Of a DNA stretch of 64,000 nt, positions 54,668 to 62,911 are shown in pieces. Under the pieces are notes generated by a model. That model did no database searches. It was not told the origin of the DNA and saw only the letters and a list, made by a program, of their open reading frames with translations. The stretch is taken from assembly GCF_000172415.1 (NCBI RefSeq), contig NZ_ABLD01000005.1, forward strand, positions 186,001-250,000. Direction: 5' to 3'. Numbering within the stretch: position 1 is the first letter of the stretch; each line of letters starts with the position of its first letter. The DNA is from Paraburkholderia graminis C4D1M. Lineage in GTDB: Bacteria; Pseudomonadota; Gammaproteobacteria; Burkholderiales; Burkholderiaceae. Made by a program: the position numbers and the translations under genes.

Positions 54668-57466
54668 ATGAACGACAGACTCGACCTCTATAACCGCAAG
54701 CGCCGCTTCGACGAAACGCCGGAGCCCGCGGGCACCGCCGCGAAAAAGCGCGGCAGCCGCGGCGCTACCCGGCCGACAGTCGAACAGGGCCTGTCCTACG
54801 TGATCCAGGAACACCACGCACGGCGTCTGCACTATGACTTCCGGCTCGAACTGAACGGCGCGCTGCTGTCGTGGGCCGTGCCGAAGGGGCCGAGCCTCGA
54901 TCCGTCAGTGAAGCGCCTCGCCGTGCATGTCGAAGACCATCCGGTCGAATACGGGACATTCGAAGGCGAGATTCCGCCGGGCAATTACGGCGCGGGCACA
55001 GTCATCGTATGGGACCGCGGCACGTGGGAACCTGTCGGCGGCCCGGCCGAAGCGGCGCGCGCGTATCGCGCGGGCAAGCTCAAGTTCCATCTGCACGGCG
55101 ACAAGCTGCACGGCGGCTGGACGCTCGTGCGCAGCCACATGCGCGGCGACGCGGACAAGGAACAGTGGCTCCTCATCAAGGAACGCGACGACGAGGCGCG
55201 CGACGAAAGCGAATACGACATTCTCGCCGAACGGCCCGGCAGCGTGCTGAGCGGCGCCGCGCCGTCTGCGGGGAAGGGAAAAGCCGGCAAGCAGAGCGCC
55301 GGCAAAACCAGAACCGCCTCGGTGCGCGGCGATCCGAAGCGCCCCGACATCGTCGCGACACGCAGCAGCGAGTCGCTGCGCGAACTCGCCGCATCGCCCG
55401 CGATAGAAGGCGCGGTGAAGGCCAAACTGCCTGCCTCGCTGAAGCCTCAACTGGCGACGCTCGTCGACGCGACGCCGCCCGGCGACGACTGGACATACGA
55501 AATCAAGTTCGACGGCTATCGCGTGCTGGCCCGCATCGACGCAAGCGAGAAAACCCGCGGCGTGCAGGTCTTCACGCGCGCGGGCAACGACTGGACCGCG
55601 AAATTCAGCAAGCAGGTGAAGGCGTTCGCGCAACTGGGCCTCGAAAGCGCGTGGCTCGACGGCGAAGCCGTGGTGCTCGACGAAAACGGCGTGCCGAGTT
55701 TCCAGGCGCTGCAAAACGCGTTCGATTCGAACCGTCCGCAAGACATCGTCGTCTATCTGTTCGACGTGCCGTTTCTCAACGGTTACGACTTGCGCGGCGT
55801 GCCGCTGCAACAGCGCCGCGCGATTCTGCGCGCGCTGCTGGAGCCCGTCGACGACAGCGTGCTGCGCTTTTCGAACGACTTCGAGTTCAGCGCCGACGAT
55901 CTGCTGAAAAGCGCGTGCGACATGGCGCTCGAAGGCATCATCGGCAAGCGGCGCGACAGCGGCTATGTGTCCGGCCGCTCTGCCACGTGGATCAAGCTGA
56001 AGTGCCGTCGACGCCAGGAGTTCGTGATCGGCGGCTATTCGGAACCGTCGGGCAGCCGTGCGGCGTTCGGTGCGCTGCTGCTCGGCGTGCACGACAGCAA
56101 GGGCAAACTGCAGTATGCGGGGCGCGTGGGCACCGGTTTCGACGCCGCGTTGCTGCGCTCGGTGAAGAAGGAACTCGACGCGCACGAAACGAAGCGCATG
56201 CCGTTCGCGAGCACACCGCGCGAGCGCAGCCGCACGCCTGTGCATTGGGTCGAGCCGGTGCTCGTCGCGGAATGCAATTTCGCCGAATGGACGAGCGACG
56301 GCATCGTGCGTCAGGCGTCGTTCGTGAGTCTGCGCAAGGACAAGCCGGCGCGCCAGATCGTCAAGGAAGCACCACGCAAGGGGGACGACGTGCAACAGCA
56401 AACCGACATCGAGGCCGAGGTCGCGCCGAAAAAGCGTGCGGCGCGCGGCGAGGCCAACAAAACCGCCACCAAATCCGCCAGCAAAGTGGCCACGAAAACC
56501 GCGAGCAAAGTAGCCACCAAATCCGCCACCCAAAACTCAACCGAACCCACCGCACCGCGAGCCAAAAAATCCTCGCCCGCCGAAGTCGCCGGGGTCCGCA
56601 TCTCGCATCCCGACCGCGTCATCGACAAGAGCACCGGCGCGCGCAAGATCGACCTCGTGCAGTACTACGAATCCGTCGCGCAATGGATGCTGCCGCATCT
56701 CGTCGACCGACCCGTGTCGCTCGTGCGCGCGCCGGAGGACATCGGCGGCGAGCTGTTTTTTCAGAAGCACACGCAGAAGCTGTCGATTCCAAACATCACG
56801 CAGCATCCCGGGCTCGATCCGGGTCATCCTCCGCTGATCACCGTCGATAGCGCGAAGGCGCTCGTCGGCGCCGCGCAAATGGGCACGATCGAATTTCATA
56901 CATGGAACGGCGTGGCGTCGAACATCGAAAAGCCCGACCGTGTGGTGTTCGATCTCGACCCGGACCAGTCGCTCGGCTGGGACCGGATGATCGAGGCCGC
57001 GATGTTGACGCGCTCGCTGCTCGAGGAACTCGGCCTCACGTCGTTCTGCAAGACGAGCGGCGGCAAAGGGCTGCATGTGGTCGTGCCGCTCTCGAAACAC
57101 GCGGGCTGGGACGAGGTGAAGGAGTTCTCGCAGGCCGTCGCGCAACACATGGCGAGCACGCTGCCCAAGTACTTCAGCGCGAAGATGGGCGCGCAGAATC
57201 GCAAGCAGAAGATTTTCGTCGACTATCTGCGCAATAACCGCGGCTCGAGCACCGTCGCCGCGTTTTCGGTGCGGGCGCGTCCCGGCCTCGGCGTTTCGGT
57301 TCCGCTTGCATGGGACGAGGTCGCGCAAACGACGGGCGGCGATCAGTGGAATATCGAGAACCTGCACGAGCGGCTCGACGAACTGAAGGGAGACCCGTGG
57401 GCCGATTATGCAAAGACGCGGCAACGCATTACGGCGGCGATGAGGAAGCGTCTGAGCGGCGCGTAG
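54668..57466 (+). CDS. ligD: ATP-dependent DNA ligase LigD (phosphoesterase-ligase-polymerase)
   Basis: LigD seals double-strand breaks with Ku. The 932-residue protein has three parts: an N-terminal 3'-phosphoesterase domain (LSYVIQEHHARRLHYDFRLE; about 30-200), an ATP-dependent ligase domain with the adenylation lysine K280 in EIKFDGYR, and a C-terminal primase-polymerase domain (VFDLDPDQSLGWDRMIE, SGGKGLHVVVPL). The order PE-ligase-polymerase is that of Pseudomonas. A Lys/Ala/Ser/Thr-rich linker at about 590-625 with imperfect ATKSASKV/ATKTASKV repeats joins ligase to polymerase. Co-transcribed with ku. Confidence 0.96.
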   Translation: MNDRLDLYNRKRRFDETPEPAGTAAKKRGSRGATRPTVEQGLSYVIQEHHARRLHYDFRLELNGALLSWAVPKGPSLDPSVKRLAVHVEDHPVEYGTFEGEIPPGNYGAGTVIVWDRGTWEPVGGPAEAARAYRAGKLKFHLHGDKLHGGWTLVRSHMRGDADKEQWLLIKERDDEARDESEYDILAERPGSVLSGAAPSAGKGKAGKQSAGKTRTASVRGDPKRPDIVATRSSESLRELAASPAIEGAVKAKLPASLKPQLATLVDATPPGDDWTYEIKFDGYRVLARIDASEKTRGVQVFTRAGNDWTAKFSKQVKAFAQLGLESAWLDGEAVVLDENGVPSFQALQNAFDSNRPQDIVVYLFDVPFLNGYDLRGVPLQQRRAILRALLEPVDDSVLRFSNDFEFSADDLLKSACDMALEGIIGKRRDSGYVSGRSATWIKLKCRRRQEFVIGGYSEPSGSRAAFGALLLGVHDSKGKLQYAGRVGTGFDAALLRSVKKELDAHETKRMPFASTPRERSRTPVHWVEPVLVAECNFAEWTSDGIVRQASFVSLRKDKPARQIVKEAPRKGDDVQQQTDIEAEVAPKKRAARGEANKTATKSASKVATKTASKVATKSATQNSTEPTAPRAKKSSPAEVAGVRISHPDRVIDKSTGARKIDLVQYYESVAQWMLPHLVDRPVSLVRAPEDIGGELFFQKHTQKLSIPNITQHPGLDPGHPPLITVDSAKALVGAAQMGTIEFHTWNGVASNIEKPDRVVFDLDPDQSLGWDRMIEAAMLTRSLLEELGLTSFCKTSGGKGLHVVVPLSKHAGWDEVKEFSQAVAQHMASTLPKYFSAKMGAQNRKQKIFVDYLRNNRGSSTVAAFSVRARPGLGVSVPLAWDEVAQTTGGDQWNIENLHERLDELKGDPWADYAKTRQRITAAMRKRLSGA

Positions 57467-57504
57467 GTGAGGGTGGCTGCACACAGCCGGGCGTGGAGTA
57501 TTTG

Positions 57505-57643
57505 GCCTATGTAGCCTATGTGGCCCACGCGGCGTATGTCACGTTGTGACGTATGTGGCGGAAATCGCGTGCGTGACGTTGGCGGCATACGTGCCATACG
57601 CGGCGTACATGCCATATGCGGCGTACTTGACACATACGGCGGC
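57505..57643. repeat. 9-bp-periodic repeat region downstream of ligD
   Basis: The units GCCTATGTA, GCCTATGTG, GCCCACGCG and GCGTATGTC follow each other at 57505-57540. A second block from 57582 alternates GCGGCRTAC with RTGCCATAY for six units, including two 18-bp copies (57593-57610 and 57611-57628) that differ at two positions. The period equals three codons, and one plus-strand frame would read repeated Ala-Ala-Tyr/Val-Pro-Tyr. No gene family matches. It stands in the 281-bp gap before the next gene. Confidence 0.7.
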
Positions 57644-57747
57644 ACGTCCTCACCACGTCAAACGCGCCTTCGCACACATAGCACATCGTGACATATCGCC
57701 TCTGCCGCATTCTTTCAGGCACCTCAAACGCAAAAAAGGAGCCCACT

Positions 57748-58050
57748 ATGAAGAGCACACCGCAATCGTCCGACGGCGACAAGCAAGCCGATCCGCACGC
57801 ACCGAAGAATCCTCAGTCGCTGGAGGAAGCCGCCGCGCCGCTGCCGCATGAGAACGACCAGAATGCCGAATCGCAGAACGACGAAGATCCGCGGCGCGTC
57901 GGCAAGCAGGCACATCGGGACGTCGAACGCGGTCTGCAGGACACGGACCGCCGCGGTGGCGGCGAATATCAGGAAAAGACGCAAAACGACGGGCACGCCG
58001 ACACCAATTCGGACGACAGATCGACCGGCGCGGGCACCGGCAAACGCTGA
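57748..58050 (+). CDS. Small hydrophilic hypothetical protein
   Basis: A 100-residue protein rich in Asp, Glu, Gln, Asn, Lys and Arg with almost no hydrophobic residues (for example NDEDPRRVGKQAHRDVERGL near the middle). It has no signal peptide or recognised domain and is likely disordered. AAAAAAGGAG lies 7 bases before the ATG. It is 281 bp after ligD. Burkholderia genomes have similar small hydrophilic proteins of unknown role. A stress or desiccation protein is one possibility, not shown. Confidence 0.65.
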   Translation: MKSTPQSSDGDKQADPHAPKNPQSLEEAAAPLPHENDQNAESQNDEDPRRVGKQAHRDVERGLQDTDRRGGGEYQEKTQNDGHADTNSDDRSTGAGTGKR

Positions 58051-58069
58051 TTCGCGCGAGCGACGCTAG

Positions 58070-59035
58070 CTAGTCCGGCTCGACGTCCCAATAGGGCGGG
58101 TCGCCGAAATGAGCGGCGAGAAAGTCGATGAAGGCAAGCGTCTTCGGCGGTACGAACGCGCGGCTCGGATACACGGCCCAGATCGCCACCTGCTCGGCGA
58201 GCGGATAATTTTCGAGCACGCTGACCAGTTCGCCGCTGCGCAAAAGCGACGCGACGTCCCACGTCGATTTCAGCGCGATGCCGAAGCCGGCGAGCAGCGC
58301 ATCGCGGATCACTTCGCCGTTGTCGCTGACGATGCGCCCGCTCACGCGCACGTCGAGCCGTCCGGCCGGCGTGTGGAAGGCCCAGTCGCGCTGGTCCGAC
58401 AGAATGATGCATTCGTGCTGCGCGAGATCCGACGGATGATGCGGCGTGCCGCGCTCTTCGAGGTAGGAAGGCGCCGCGCACAACACACGCCGGTTGACCG
58501 CGAGCCGGCGCGCCACCAGCGACGAATCCTTCAGCGTGCCAATCCGGATCGCGACGTCGATACCGGCATCGACGAGATCGATCACCTGATCGGTCAGCCG
58601 CAGATCGACGCTCACGCCCGGATAACGGCGCAGGAATTCGCTGATGACAGGCGACACGTGCTGCCGTCCGAACGACGACGGCATCGACACGCGCAAGCGG
58701 CCTTGCGGCTCCACTTGGCCGCGTCCCACCGACGCGCGCGCGGCCGCCGCCGCGTCGAGCAGTGCTTCGGCACGCGTCATGAACACTTCGCCGTCTTGCG
58801 TGAGACTGATGCGGCGCGTGGTCCGATGCAGCAGCCGCGCGCCGAGCAGCTTTTCCAGTTGCGCGATGCGCGAACTCGCGACCGCCGCCGACAACCCGAA
58901 CTCGCGTCCGGCCGCCGACACGTTGGCGAGCAGCGCGGCCCGCACGAACAGGGCGACGTCGAGCAGATCGAGGCGCTCGCGCTCGCCGGCAGCGGGGCGC
59001 GCATCACGCGATTGTGGAGCGGCAGCAAGGTCCAT
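58070..59035 (-). CDS. LysR-family transcriptional regulator
   Basis: A 321-residue regulator with the LysR winged helix at its start (LLDVALFVRAALLANVSAAGREFGLSAAVASSRIAQLEKLLGARLLHRTTR) and a ligand-binding domain after it. It is of the CrgA/DHA-type group, as RLRVSMPSSFGRQHVSPVISEFLRRYP suggests. ATG 59035 was chosen. An ATT 15 bases earlier is less likely. It is divergent from a dehydrogenase gene with a 160-bp gap, so it probably regulates that gene. Confidence 0.92.
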   Translation of the reverse strand: MDLAAAPQSRDARPAAGERERLDLLDVALFVRAALLANVSAAGREFGLSAAVASSRIAQLEKLLGARLLHRTTRRISLTQDGEVFMTRAEALLDAAAAARASVGRGQVEPQGRLRVSMPSSFGRQHVSPVISEFLRRYPGVSVDLRLTDQVIDLVDAGIDVAIRIGTLKDSSLVARRLAVNRRVLCAAPSYLEERGTPHHPSDLAQHECIILSDQRDWAFHTPAGRLDVRVSGRIVSDNGEVIRDALLAGFGIALKSTWDVASLLRSGELVSVLENYPLAEQVAIWAVYPSRAFVPPKTLAFIDFLAAHFGDPPYWDVEPD

Positions 59036-59195
59036 TCTTCGGAAAATCAAAAAGATGTTTCAGCGATTATGCCGCTTTTGTCGCAGTAAGAGGCGTCTTA
59101 CGATCACGTCCACGGATCGACGGTTGTACTCGTCACACGCGCACATCGCCGGTCCTCGTCCTTCAACTCTGACCTGAACAAAACAAGGAGCCTGT

Positions 59196-60212
59196 ATGAA
59201 AGCCGTCGGCCTCTACCGCTATCTGCCCATCGACCACGAAGAAGCGTTGATCGACGTCGAGATTGCGCAACCGCAAGCCACCGGACGCGACCTGCTGGTG
59301 AAAGTCGAAGCCATCTCCGTCAATCCCGTGGATACGAAAGTGCGCGCGCCGAAGGACACCGTCGAGAAGGAGCCGCGCGTGCTCGGCTGGGACGCCGCCG
59401 GCACCGTCGTCGCGGTCGGCCCGGAGGCGACGCTTTTCAAGGTCGGCGACCCGGTCTTCTATGCGGGCAGCATCACGCGGCCGGGCGCGAACAGCGAGTT
59501 TCATCTCGTCGATGAGCGGATTGTCGGACGCAAGCCGGCATCGCTCGATTTCACGCATGCCGCCGCATTGCCGTTGACCGCGATAACAGCGTGGGAAGCA
59601 TTGTTCGATCGCCTCGGCGTCTCGCCGCAGGGCGCGCACGAAGGCCGCACGGTGCTGATTTTCGGCGGCGCGGGCGGCGTCGGATCGATCGGCATCCAAT
59701 TGGCCAAGCAGCTCGGCAAGCTCAAGGTGATTGCCACGGCGTCGCGCCCGGAGTCGGCGAAATGGGCAAGCGAGCTGGGCGCGGATCATATCGTCGATCA
59801 CTTCGGCGACATGCCCGCACAACTGAAAAAGCTCGGCATCGAGCAGGTTGACTACGTGCTGCTCTTCAACGACACCGACGCGAATTTCCCCGCCGCTGCC
59901 GAGCTCGTCAAGCCGCAAGGCGGCATTTGCACGATCGTCGAGAACAGCAAGCCGGTGCCGGTCGAACTGCTGAAGGCGAAGAGCGCCGCGTTTCACTGGG
60001 AGTTCATGTTCACGCGCTCGATGTTCGGCACGCCCGACATGATCGAACAGCACAAGCTGCTGACGGAGGTGGCGCGTCTCGTCGATGCAGGGACTTTGCG
60101 CACGACGGTCGGCCAGCACCTGGGCGCGATCAACGCGGCCAATCTGCGTCGCGCGCATCGCCTGCTCGAGGAAGGGCGCGTGATCGGGAAGCTGGTGCTG
60201 AGCGGGTTTTGA
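59196..60212 (+). CDS. Zinc-type alcohol dehydrogenase-like oxidoreductase
   Basis: A 338-residue member of the medium-chain reductase superfamily, subgroup ZADH/YhdH-like. It begins MKAVGLYRYLPIDHEEALID, has NPVDTKVRAPKDTVEKEPRVLGWDAAGTVVAVG in the catalytic domain and the NADPH motif LIFGGAGGVGSIGIQLAKQLG. Zinc-binding cysteines are missing, so reduction of quinones or enones is more likely than alcohol oxidation. AAGGAG lies 9 bases before the ATG. It is divergent from a LysR regulator, its probable controller. Confidence 0.9.
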   Translation: MKAVGLYRYLPIDHEEALIDVEIAQPQATGRDLLVKVEAISVNPVDTKVRAPKDTVEKEPRVLGWDAAGTVVAVGPEATLFKVGDPVFYAGSITRPGANSEFHLVDERIVGRKPASLDFTHAAALPLTAITAWEALFDRLGVSPQGAHEGRTVLIFGGAGGVGSIGIQLAKQLGKLKVIATASRPESAKWASELGADHIVDHFGDMPAQLKKLGIEQVDYVLLFNDTDANFPAAAELVKPQGGICTIVENSKPVPVELLKAKSAAFHWEFMFTRSMFGTPDMIEQHKLLTEVARLVDAGTLRTTVGQHLGAINAANLRRAHRLLEEGRVIGKLVLSGF

Positions 60213-60222
60213 TGCGTGCGTT

Positions 60223-60395
60223 GTGACGCGGCTTTAGACGAGCTGCTCGTGATGAGGGGCTTTTAACGCGGCTTTCGATCAGCGGCTTGTGAGGAGTGGC
60301 TGCTGACGCGGCTTCGATAAGCAGCTTCTCACGCGGCTTTTCATGAGCGGCTTGCGACGTGCGGCTGTTGACGCAACTTCGACAAGCGGCCCCCG
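60223..60395. repeat. Degenerate tandem repeat with ACGCGGCTT cores
   Basis: About five imperfect copies, 26-40 bp each, start with (TG)ACGCGGCTT and contain a second GCGGCTT, for example at 60223, 60258, 60294, 60329 and 60369. Copies differ by many bases. The array lies just downstream of a dehydrogenase gene and before an exported-protein gene. No coding frame is kept across the copies. Confidence 0.6.
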
Positions 60396-60428
60396 ATAAA
60401 ACGCGTCAGCGCAACCGGGGTAACACCC

Positions 60429-60454
60429 GATGCCGCGCGAGCACGCGCGGCATC
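60429..60454. other. Perfect 11-bp inverted repeat
   Basis: GATGCCGCGCG (60429-60439) pairs with CGCGCGGCATC (60444-60454) around AGCA. There is no T tract on either strand, so it is not a classical terminator. It could be an operator or an mRNA structure before the exported-protein gene. Together with the repeat region to its left it accounts for most of the 396-bp gap. Confidence 0.55.
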
Positions 60455-60608
60455 GCTTGGCGGTAGACTGGTAATGCATCATGCTAAAACGGTTGCGTGT
60501 CTCGCGTCCGTTGCCGGCTCCCGAACGCTGTATCTGGACCGTACCTGGGACCATGCGGGAGGGCCGGGCTCTGGCGGGCATGCAACGGCACAACAACGAG
60601 GTGACAGT

Positions 60609-61172
60609 ATGAGCTCCAGCTTCAAACTCTCCGCCGTTCCAGTTGTCGCTTCTCTCGCTTGCGCGCTTTCTTGCGGCATGCTCGCGCCGGCCGCTCATGC
60701 GGCGACGCCGATCACGGTGACGTCGCAATCCGCGCTCGACGGTCCGATTCGCTACACGGTGCGCGTCACGTCGAAACAGTTCGGCAACTCGCAGGAAACC
60801 CGCACGATCCGCTCTGGCCAGTCGGACGATTTCACGTGGAAAACCGTGCCGCCCGGCGGCGCGGTGCCTGCTACCGATGCGTGCCCGAACTACGCGTCGC
60901 TGCCGCTCGACGCGAACGGCGCAATGATCCGCCAGACGCAGATTCGGCTCGCGCCGGTCGTCGGCGAAGACGGCACGGCGACCGTGCAACTGAGCTTCCA
61001 GGCGCACAAGCCGGACGGCATGAAGACGGTCACGGCCGGCGGCAAATCGCTCAAGTGTCCGAACGATGTCAGCATGAGCCAGGTCCTGCGTTTCACGATG
61101 CCCGTGAACGGCAGCACCAAATCCCTGACGCTCAGCGACGGCACGGTGGTCGCGATCAGCGCCAGGCGGTGA
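60609..61172 (+). CDS. Exported hypothetical protein (DUF6013-like)
   Basis: A 187-residue protein with a signal peptide (SFKLSAVPVVASLACALSCGM to AAHA, cleavage near residue 31) and a beta-rich mature part (VTSQSALDGPIRYTVRVTSKQF, then DDFTWKTVPPGG). Two cysteines of the mature part (DACPNYASLP and LKCPNDVS) may form a disulfide. I associate it weakly with the Burkholderia family DUF6013. The role is unknown. It is convergent with the FetB-like gene. GAGGTGA lies upstream of the ATG. Confidence 0.65.
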   Translation: MSSSFKLSAVPVVASLACALSCGMLAPAAHAATPITVTSQSALDGPIRYTVRVTSKQFGNSQETRTIRSGQSDDFTWKTVPPGGAVPATDACPNYASLPLDANGAMIRQTQIRLAPVVGEDGTATVQLSFQAHKPDGMKTVTAGGKSLKCPNDVSMSQVLRFTMPVNGSTKSLTLSDGTVVAISARR

Positions 61173-61196
61173 AGGGTTGGCCCGCGCTCGCCCGGC

Positions 61197-62003
61197 TCAC
61201 CGCCGCCCAGCGCTCCGCTCCACCAGCCGCGCCGACAAAAACCGGTGCTCCGCCGAAAACAGCCGCCGGTAAGTAAGCAGCACGGCGCCCACGGTCCCGA
61301 GCGCCGACGACGCGGCGATCAGGAACATGATCACGATCTGATAGCGCACCGCCTGCAGCGGCGACTGGCCGGCCAGCACCTGGCCGGTCATCATGCCGGG
61401 CAGGCTCACGACGCCGACCACAGCCATCTGATTCAGCGTCGGCATCATGCCGGCGCGCACGGCCTGACGCGCGGGCGCCTGCGCGGCTTCCCAGCGGGTC
61501 GCGCCGAGCGCGAGCGCCATGTCGACGCGGTCGCGGCGCGCGGTCAACTCCTCGGTCATGCGTTCGATGCCGAGCGATACGCCCGTGAGCGTATTGCCGA
61601 GGATCATCCCGAGAATCGGAATCGCATACTGCGGCTCGTACCACGGGTGAATGCGGATCACGACGAAGAGCCCAACCGCGGCCACCAGCCACGAACTTAT
61701 CCAGATCGACAGGACGCTGTCCACGCGTTGGCCCGGGTAAGTGCGGCTGCCGCGCTGCGCGCCCGCGAAGCCGGCAATCAGCGTCATCACGATCATCAGG
61801 GGCAGCACGACGAACCAGTGGTCGTAGCGAAAGACCCAACCAAGCACATAGCCGATCGCGAGCAGTTGCACGACGGTGCGCACGGCGGCCCATGCGAGCT
61901 TGCGCTCGAGATCGAGCTTCAGCGCAACCGATACCGCGCCGTTCACGACGATCAGCAACGCGGCGATCGCGACGTCCCAGAGCGTCAGGTTCTGCAAGGT
62001 CAT
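61197..62003 (-). CDS. fetB: ABC transporter permease FetB-like (UPF0014)
   Basis: A 268-residue membrane protein with about seven hydrophobic segments, of the YbbM/FetB family. Marks are LDLERKLAWAAVRTVVQLLAIGYVLGWVF, GMILGNTLTGVSLGIERM and the LGATRWEAAQAPARQAVRAGMMPTLNQM coupling region. In E. coli FetAB exports iron and gives resistance to peroxide. It overlaps fetA by 4 bp (ATGA). Confidence 0.88.
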   Translation of the reverse strand: MTLQNLTLWDVAIAALLIVVNGAVSVALKLDLERKLAWAAVRTVVQLLAIGYVLGWVFRYDHWFVVLPLMIVMTLIAGFAGAQRGSRTYPGQRVDSVLSIWISSWLVAAVGLFVVIRIHPWYEPQYAIPILGMILGNTLTGVSLGIERMTEELTARRDRVDMALALGATRWEAAQAPARQAVRAGMMPTLNQMAVVGVVSLPGMMTGQVLAGQSPLQAVRYQIVIMFLIAASSALGTVGAVLLTYRRLFSAEHRFLSARLVERSAGRR

Positions 62004-62710
62004 CGGCTGGCTTCCTCGTGAGTGGAGGCGACGGCCGGTTCGTCGAGCACGCCAGCCTTCATCGTCAGATGACGCTCGCTCATGCGCGCGGCTTGCGCGG
62101 CGTCGTGAGACACCCAGATCGAAGCGCGCGCGTGCGGCGCGGCGTCGAACCAGGCGCGCACGAGTCCCTCGATGGCGTGCGACGACTCGGGGTCGAGCGA
62201 CGCGGTGGGTTCGTCGAGCAGCAGCACTTCGGGCGCGAGTTGCAGCACGCGAATCAATGCGGTGATTTGCGCCTCGCCGCCTGACAGTTCGCTTGCGAGC
62301 TTGTCGAGGAAGCCGTTGCCGCGGCCTGCCTGCGCAACGAGACTCGCCGCCTGCTCGCGGTTAAAGCGCACATCGCGATACGCGCGCAGTTCGAACGGAT
62401 AACGCAGATTGTCTTCGACCGTGCCATCGAGCAGAGCGGGCCGCTGCCGGATATACGCGACGTCGCGCCGATATTGCGGGATCGCGGCGCGCGCGACGGG
62501 TGCGCCTCGCCAGACGATGCGTCCCGCGTCGAGCGGATCGAGCAGGGCGAGCGCGCGCAGGAACACGCTCTTGCCGGAGCCCGACGGACCGGTGATGGCG
62601 ACGCGGTCGCCGGCGTCGAGCGCGAAGCGCGTGGACTGCAGAAGCGTCTGGCCGCGCGACGGATCGCGCCGCACGATGCCGTCGGCGAGGACGAGGGGGA
62701 CGTCGGTCAT
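62000..62710 (-). CDS. fetA: ABC transporter ATP-binding protein FetA-like
   Basis: The 236-residue ATPase has Walker A GPSGSGKS (41-48), the LSGGEAQ signature, Walker B VLLLDEPTASLD and the H-loop VSHD. Context with FetB and the RYRRDVAYIRQRPALLDGTVEDNLRYP Q-loop region fit FetA. The ATG at 62710 was chosen since the frame before it (SAARTHANAVRSVPF) lacks family resemblance. First gene of a two-gene fetAB unit. Confidence 0.88.
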   Translation of the reverse strand: MTDVPLVLADGIVRRDPSRGQTLLQSTRFALDAGDRVAITGPSGSGKSVFLRALALLDPLDAGRIVWRGAPVARAAIPQYRRDVAYIRQRPALLDGTVEDNLRYPFELRAYRDVRFNREQAASLVAQAGRGNGFLDKLASELSGGEAQITALIRVLQLAPEVLLLDEPTASLDPESSHAIEGLVRAWFDAAPHARASIWVSHDAAQAARMSERHLTMKAGVLDEPAVASTHEEASR

Positions 62711-62759
62711 GACAATGGACGAGGCGTGAGAAAACGCGATGAGCGATGCAGCATCATAA

Positions 62760-62788
62760 GGGCACGGAAGGGCACGGAAGGGCACCGA
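62760..62788. repeat. 10-bp tandem repeat upstream of fetA
   Basis: GGGCACGGAA occurs twice in a row with a third copy differing near its end. It lies in the gap between the divergent fetA and asmA-like genes, so it could belong to either control region. No known operator matches. Confidence 0.5.
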
Positions 62789-62911
62789 ACGTACAGCATT
62801 CGCATGAGTCCGTGCCGCGCTCAAACGCGATCGCGACTCTTACGATACGCAATCGCCGGGCACAATATCTGCTGAACGATCGGCACCCAAGAAGAAAACG
62901 CGGAGCCGTTG

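Noticed and set aside
57546..57851. Plus-strand ORF reading AAYVPYAAY repeats with GTG start
   Set aside because: No ribosome site, an out-of-frame overlap with the better gene at 57748, and composition set by the 9-bp repeat. Kept only as a repeat finding.
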